Shown: positions 59,478 to 64,000 of the stretch, in pieces
How positions within the stretch are numbered: position 1 is the stretch's first letter
Layout of the letters: the number at the start of each line of letters is the position of its first letter
NCBI RefSeq assembly: GCF_019880405.1
Contig: NZ_CP082269.1
Coordinates: forward strand, 2,852,001 to 2,916,000
Length of the DNA: 64,000 nt
Reading direction: 5' to 3'
Source of the DNA: Enterobacter sp. C2
GTDB lineage: Bacteria; Pseudomonadota; Gammaproteobacteria; Enterobacterales; Enterobacteriaceae
Made by a program: the position numbers and the translations under genes
The notes under the pieces: generated by a model
What the model was told of the DNA's origin: nothing
The model's input: the letters and a program-made list of their open reading frames with translations, nothing else
The model's database searches: none

Positions 59478-61619
59478 GTGTCCCGTATTATTATGCTGAT
59501 CCCTACCGGAACCAGCGTCGGCCTGACCAGCGTCAGCCTTGGCGTGATCCGTGCTATGGAACGCAAAGGCGTTCGTCTGAGCGTCTTTAAACCTATCGCC
59601 CAGCCACGTGCCGGAGGCGATGCGCCAGACCAGACCACCACTATCGTGCGTGCGAACTCCAATCTGCCTGCCGCTGAACCGCTGAAGATGAGCCACGTTG
59701 AGTCTCTGCTCTCCAGCAACCAGAAAGACGTGCTGATGGAAGAGATCATCGCCCGCTACCACGAAAGCGCGAAAGACGCGGAAGTGGTGCTGGTTGAAGG
59801 TCTGGTGCCGACCCGCAAACACCAGTTTGCTCAGTCGCTGAACTTCGAAATCGCTAAAACGCTGAATGCCGAGATCGTCTTCGTCATGTCTCAGGGTACC
59901 GATACCCAGGAGCAGCTGAAAGAGCGTATCGAACTGACCCGCAACAGCTTCGGTGGCGTGAAGAACACCAACATCACCGGCGTAATCGTTAACAAGCTGA
60001 ACGCACCGGTTGACGATCAGGGCCGTACCCGCCCGGATCTCTCTGAGATCTTCGATGACTCCTCCAAAGCGAAAGTGATCAGCATCGATCCGGCGCAGCT
60101 GAGCGCGTCCAGCTCGCTGCCGGTGCTGGGTGCCATTCCGTGGAGCTTCGATCTGATTGCCACCCGCGCAATCGACATGGCAAAACACCTGAATGCCACC
60201 ATCGTTAACGAAGGCGACATCAATACCCGCCGCGTGAAGTCCGTGACCTTCTGTGCGCGTAGCATTCCGCACATGCTGGAACACTTCCGCCCAGGCTCTC
60301 TGCTGGTGACCTCCGCTGACCGTCCTGACGTGCTGGTTGCCGCCTGCCTGGCCGCGATGAACGGCGTTGAGATCGGTGCAATCCTGCTGACTGGTGCCTA
60401 TGAGATGGACGCCCGCGTTGCCAAGCTGTGCGAGCGTGCCTTCGCCACTGGCCTGCCGGTATTCATGGTTAACACCAATACCTGGCAGACCTCCCTGAGC
60501 CTGCAAAGCTTCAACCTGGAAGTGCCGGCTGACGACCATCAGCGTATCGAGAAAGTGCAGGAGTACGTGGCTGGCTACGTTAATGCTGACTGGATCGAAT
60601 CCCTGACCGCGACCTCCGAGCGTAGCCGCCGTCTCTCTCCGCCTGCGTTCCGCTATCAGCTCACCGAGCTGGCGCGCCAGGCCGGTAAACGCGTTGTGCT
60701 GCCGGAAGGCGACGAGCCGCGTACCGTTAAAGCGGCGGCCATCTGTGCCGAGCGCGGCATCGCGACCTGCGTGCTGCTGGGTAACCCGGAAGAGATCACC
60801 CGCGTTGCGGCCGCTCAGGGCGTTGAACTGGGCACAGGCATCGAAATCGTTGACCCGGACGTGGTGCGTGAAAGCTACGTAGCCCGCCTGGTTGAGCTGC
60901 GTAAGAGCAAAGGCATGACCGAAGCCGTTGCCCGCGAACAGCTGGAAGACAACGTAGTGCTCGGCACCCTGATGCTGGAGCAGGACGAAGTTGACGGCCT
61001 GGTTTCCGGTGCGGTTCACACCACCGCGAACACCATCCGTCCGCCGCTGCAGCTGATCAAAACGGCACCGGGCAGCTCGCTGGTCTCCTCCGTATTCTTC
61101 ATGCTCCTGCCGGAGCAGGTATATGTTTACGGCGACTGCGCGATTAACCCGGATCCGACCGCTGAACAGCTGGCTGAGATCGCTATTCAGTCTGCGGACT
61201 CTGCAATTGCCTTTGGTATCGAGCCGCGCGTTGCGATGCTCTCCTACTCCACCGGTAACTCCGGCGCGGGTAGCGATGTAGAGAAAGTGCGTGAAGCGAC
61301 TCGTCTGGCGCAGGAGAAACGTCCTGACCTGATGATCGACGGCCCGCTGCAGTACGATGCTGCGGTAATGGCTGACGTAGCGAAATCTAAAGCGCCGAAC
61401 TCCCCGGTTGCCGGTCGCGCTACCGTGTTCATCTTCCCGGATCTGAACACCGGTAACACTACCTACAAAGCGGTTCAGCGCTCTGCCGACCTGATCTCCA
61501 TCGGGCCGATGCTGCAGGGTATGCGTAAGCCTGTGAACGACCTGTCCCGTGGCGCACTGGTTGACGATATCGTCTACACCATCGCGCTGACGGCGATCCA
61601 GTCTTCTCAGCAGCAGTAA
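59478..61619 (+). CDS. pta: Pta, phosphate acetyltransferase
   Basis: 713 residues (E. coli 714). It is the long enterobacterial form: an N-terminal P-loop/BioD-like domain (about 1-210, [15 protein letters not shown]), a DRTGG domain (about 220-330) and the catalytic PTA_PTB domain (about 390-710) with [29 protein letters not shown] and DGPLQYDAA. It interconverts acetyl-CoA and acetyl phosphate; the N-terminal part mediates allosteric control by NADH and pyruvate in E. coli. The ATG-like start is GTG at 59478 (GTGTCC after AAAGAGGAT). A strong terminator follows. Confidence 0.97.
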   Translation: MSRIIMLIPTGTSVGLTSVSLGVIRAMERKGVRLSVFKPIAQPRAGGDAPDQTTTIVRANSNLPAAEPLKMSHVESLLSSNQKDVLMEEIIARYHESAKDAEVVLVEGLVPTRKHQFAQSLNFEIAKTLNAEIVFVMSQGTDTQEQLKERIELTRNSFGGVKNTNITGVIVNKLNAPVDDQGRTRPDLSEIFDDSSKAKVISIDPAQLSASSSLPVLGAIPWSFDLIATRAIDMAKHLNATIVNEGDINTRRVKSVTFCARSIPHMLEHFRPGSLLVTSADRPDVLVAACLAAMNGVEIGAILLTGAYEMDARVAKLCERAFATGLPVFMVNTNTWQTSLSLQSFNLEVPADDHQRIEKVQEYVAGYVNADWIESLTATSERSRRLSPPAFRYQLTELARQAGKRVVLPEGDEPRTVKAAAICAERGIATCVLLGNPEEITRVAAAQGVELGTGIEIVDPDVVRESYVARLVELRKSKGMTEAVAREQLEDNVVLGTLMLEQDEVDGLVSGAVHTTANTIRPPLQLIKTAPGSSLVSSVFFMLLPEQVYVYGDCAINPDPTAEQLAEIAIQSADSAIAFGIEPRVAMLSYSTGNSGAGSDVEKVREATRLAQEKRPDLMIDGPLQYDAAVMADVAKSKAPNSPVAGRATVFIFPDLNTGNTTYKAVQRSADLISIGPMLQGMRKPVNDLSRGALVDDIVYTIALTAIQSSQQQ

Positions 61620-61637
61620 GCGAATACCACGCGTTAA

Positions 61638-61668
61638 AGGGTCATGGCGCTGCCATGGCCCTTTTTTT
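61638..61668 (+). terminator. Rho-independent terminator of ackA-pta
   Basis: AGGGTCATGGC and GCCATGGCCCT pair over 11 bp (one G-U) with loop GCT and are followed by seven T. It separates pta from the phosphoketolase gene, which therefore needs its own promoter in the remaining 75 bases. Confidence 0.93.
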
Positions 61669-61744
61669 GTGGGCCAAATTCGCCCTCCTCCGCTTCTTCT
61701 ATTAGGGTTAACAGGTACGATTTAACCTGATAACGGGAGAAAGC

Positions 61745-64000
61745 ATGACGCAATCTGCAACCGGGCACGTTAACGACGACGACTTCACGTTACTGGATCG
61801 CTACTGGCGCGCCGCAAACTACCTCTCCGTCGGCCAGATCTATCTGATGGATAACCCGCTGCTGCGCGAGCCGCTTAAGCCGGAACATATCAAACCCCGC
61901 CTGCTGGGCCACTGGGGCACCACGCCGGGGCTGAACTTTATCTATGCGCACCTTAACCGCGCCATTCGCCAGCGCGATTTGGATATGCTCTACGTCTGCG
62001 GCCCTGGCCACGGTGGACCTGGCATGGTCGCGAATACGTGGCTTGAGGGTAGCTATAGCGAGATCTATCCCGACATCAGCGAAGACGCGCCGGGGATGCA
62101 GAAGCTGTTCAAGCAGTTTTCGTTTCCCGGTGGTATTCCCAGCCACGCCGCGCCGGAAACACCCGGCTCGATCAACGAAGGGGGCGAGCTGGGCTACTCC
62201 CTCTCCCACGCGTTCGGAGCCGTGTTTGATGCTCCGGATCTGATTGCCGCCTGCGTGATCGGCGACGGCGAAGCCGAGACCGGCCCGCTCGCGGCCAGCT
62301 GGCACGGGATCAAGTTTCTCAACGCCGCCCGCGACGGAGCCGTGCTCCCGATCCTGCACCTCAACGGCTACAAGATCGCGAACCCAACGCTGCTGGCCCG
62401 CACCAGCGATGAGGATCTTACCCAGCTGTTTCGCGGTTACGGCTACGATCCGCTCTTTGTCAGCGGGCACGAGCCGGAGAAAATGCACCCGCAGATGGCC
62501 GAGGCGCTGGATAACGCCCTGGATAAGATCCGCGCGTTCCAGCAGCGCGCCCGCCAGGGTGAGACTGCGGAGTCTATCCCGCGCTGGCCGATGATCATTC
62601 TGCGCAGCCCGAAGGGGTGGACCGGCCCGCAGACCGTCGACGGCAAAAAGGTCGAAGGCTTCTGGCGTGCCCATCAGGTGCCGGTCTCTTCCTGCCGGGA
62701 GAACGACGAGCATCGACAGATCCTTGAGCGCTGGATGCGCAGCTATCAGCCAGAGGATCTCTTCGACGAGCAGGGGCGGCTTAGGCCTGAGCTAAAGGCG
62801 CTGGCACCAGCGGGAGACAAGCGGATGGGAGCGACTCCCTGGGCCAACGGCGGACGGCTGCGCCGCGATCTGGTGACGCCCGAGCTGCAGGAATTTGCGC
62901 TTGATATTGCCTCTCCTGGCGAAACCCAGGCGCAGTCCACCGAGGTGCTGGGGCGCTATCTGCGCGGCATCTTCACCCGTAACCCGGACAACTTCCGCCT
63001 CTTTGGCCCGGATGAGACCGCCTCCAACCGGCTGGGGGATGTCTTCGACGTGACTAACCGTACCTGGGAAGGGGAGATTGAGCCTTACGATGAGCAGCTT
63101 GCTCCCGATGGCCGGGTGATGGAGATCCTCAGCGAGCATCAGTGTCAGGGCTGGCTGGAGGGCTATCTGCTCACCGGACGCCACGGCCTGTTTAACTGCT
63201 ACGAGGCCTTTATTCACATCATCGACTCGATGTTCAACCAGCACGCTAAATGGCTGAAGGTGACGCGCAAGCTGCCGTGGCGCGAACCCGTCGCCTCCCT
63301 GAACTATCTGCTCTCCTCCCACGTCTGGCGACAGGATCACAACGGCTATAGCCATCAGGATCCTGGCTTTATCGATCACGTTGCCAACAAGAAAGCCGAT
63401 ATCGTGCGCATCTACCTGCCGCCGGATGCCAACACCCTGCTGTGGGTAGCCGATCACTGCCTGAAAACCTGGGATAGGATCAACGTTATCGTCGCGGGCA
63501 AGCAGCCAGAGCCGCAGTGGCTCACCCTGGAAGAGGCGGCGAAGCACTGTGAAGTCGGGATGGGCATCTGGCCCTGGGCAGGCAACGAAATACCAGGCAA
63601 AGCGCCGGATGTGGTGATGGCCTGCGCCGGGGATGTCCCTACCATGGAGGCGCTGGCGGCAGTGGATCTGCTCCGGGGTTATCTGCCGGACCTTAGCGTG
63701 CGGGTGGTAAACGTAGTCGACCTGATGGCGCTACAGACCGAGGATCAGCATCCGCACGGGCTGAGCGACGAGGCGTTTGAGGCTATCTTTACCGCAGATA
63801 AGCCGGTGATCTTCGCCTTCCATGGTTACCCGAGTCTGATCCATCGCCTGACCTACCATCGCAATAACCATCGTAACTTCCACGTGCGCGGTTTTATGGA
63901 GGAAGGCACCACCACCACACCGTTTGACATGACGGTGATGAACGAGCTGGATCGTTTCCATCTGGCGCAGGAGGCGATTTTGCGGGTAGAGAAGCTGGCG
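61745..64000 (+). CDS. xfp: Phosphoketolase (xylulose-5-phosphate/fructose-6-phosphate), C-terminus outside window
   Basis: 752 codons are open to the right edge with no stop; full-length members are about 790 residues, so only a short tail is missing. The ATG at 61745 follows GGGAGAAAGC. Signatures of the family are [15 protein letters not shown] (about 145-159) and GDGEAETGP (173-181, thiamine diphosphate binding), with CGPGHGGPG at 85-93 and the CxGWxEGYxLTGRHG region in the middle. The enzyme splits xylulose-5-phosphate, and often fructose-6-phosphate, with phosphate into acetyl phosphate plus glyceraldehyde-3-phosphate or erythrose-4-phosphate. It sits just behind ackA-pta, whose enzymes consume acetyl phosphate. 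E. coli has no gene of this kind at this place. The large antisense open frame at 61790-62713 is a shadow. Confidence 0.95.
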   Translation, partial: MTQSATGHVNDDDFTLLDRYWRAANYLSVGQIYLMDNPLLREPLKPEHIKPRLLGHWGTTPGLNFIYAHLNRAIRQRDLDMLYVCGPGHGGPGMVANTWLEGSYSEIYPDISEDAPGMQKLFKQFSFPGGIPSHAAPETPGSINEGGELGYSLSHAFGAVFDAPDLIAACVIGDGEAETGPLAASWHGIKFLNAARDGAVLPILHLNGYKIANPTLLARTSDEDLTQLFRGYGYDPLFVSGHEPEKMHPQMAEALDNALDKIRAFQQRARQGETAESIPRWPMIILRSPKGWTGPQTVDGKKVEGFWRAHQVPVSSCRENDEHRQILERWMRSYQPEDLFDEQGRLRPELKALAPAGDKRMGATPWANGGRLRRDLVTPELQEFALDIASPGETQAQSTEVLGRYLRGIFTRNPDNFRLFGPDETASNRLGDVFDVTNRTWEGEIEPYDEQLAPDGRVMEILSEHQCQGWLEGYLLTGRHGLFNCYEAFIHIIDSMFNQHAKWLKVTRKLPWREPVASLNYLLSSHVWRQDHNGYSHQDPGFIDHVANKKADIVRIYLPPDANTLLWVADHCLKTWDRINVIVAGKQPEPQWLTLEEAAKHCEVGMGIWPWAGNEIPGKAPDVVMACAGDVPTMEALAAVDLLRGYLPDLSVRVVNVVDLMALQTEDQHPHGLSDEAFEAIFTADKPVIFAFHGYPSLIHRLTYHRNNHRNFHVRGFMEEGTTTTPFDMTVMNELDRFHLAQEAILRVEKLA

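Noticed and set aside
59304-61019. A 571-codon open frame opposite pta
   Set aside because: It is antisense to a highly conserved gene and crosses the ackA-pta boundary, with no recognisable motif.
61790-62713. A 307-codon minus-strand open frame inside the phosphoketolase gene
   Set aside because: The plus strand encodes clear phosphoketolase motifs in the same bases; the minus frame is a shadow.

Overview
The window is a chromosomal segment of a member of the Enterobacteriaceae. Gene content and order follow the E. coli/Salmonella block alkB-ada-apbE-ompC-micF-rcsDBC-gyrA-ubiG-nrdAB-yfaE-glpTABC-yfaYZ-men-ela-nuo-lrhA-alaA-yfb-ackA-pta, and most proteins read as close orthologues with the same lengths. 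It is not E. coli. It carries cheV, which E. coli lacks. Genes expected in the E. coli layout are missing: the ato cluster between rcsC and gyrA, inaA and glpQ near glpT, menF upstream of menD, and yfbT. A phosphoketolase gene follows pta, and GyrA has Thr at position 83. The DNA is fairly GC-rich by eye. I cannot name the genus safely; an Enterobacter-like relative is plausible. There is no phage, insertion sequence, CRISPR array, tRNA or rRNA that I can see.

Layout. 1-4250: adaptive alkylation response (alkB, ada, with an Ada box), the flavin transferase apbE, the porin ompC with OmpR boxes, and the divergent small RNA MicF. 4260-10500: the Rcs phosphorelay (rcsD-rcsB forward, rcsC convergent). 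10625-18271: gyrA, ubiG, and the class Ia ribonucleotide reductase operon nrdA-nrdB-yfaE, with DnaA boxes and likely NrdR boxes upstream. 18358-18795: an orphan winged-helix regulator in place of inaA/glpQ. 19150-24813: divergent glpT and glpABC for glycerol-3-phosphate. 24827-26682: a CinA-like protein and the outer-membrane-type protein YfaZ. 26799-32424: menaquinone genes menDHBCE without menF. 32573-35460: elaB, elaA, rbn and cheV, the last behind a sigma-28-like promoter. 35554-50468: the complete complex I operon nuoABCEFGHIJKLMN. 51133-57855: lrhA, alaA, yfbR, yfbS, yfbU, yfbV. 58195-64000: ackA, pta and a truncated phosphoketolase gene.

How the parts fit. The men products (menaquinone), complex I and GlpABC together form an electron-transfer set: NADH or glycerol-3-phosphate to quinone. 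AckA and Pta interconvert acetyl-CoA, acetyl phosphate and acetate. The phosphoketolase next to them would feed acetyl phosphate straight from sugar phosphates. RcsB, LrhA and CheV all bear on motility and surface state.

The strongest non-routine observations are the pta-phosphoketolase neighbourhood, the orphan winged-helix gene, the loss of menF and glpQ, the cheV promoter, a REP element inside the nuo operon between nuoM and nuoL, and Thr83 of GyrA. I did not find a convincing wholly new multi-gene system.
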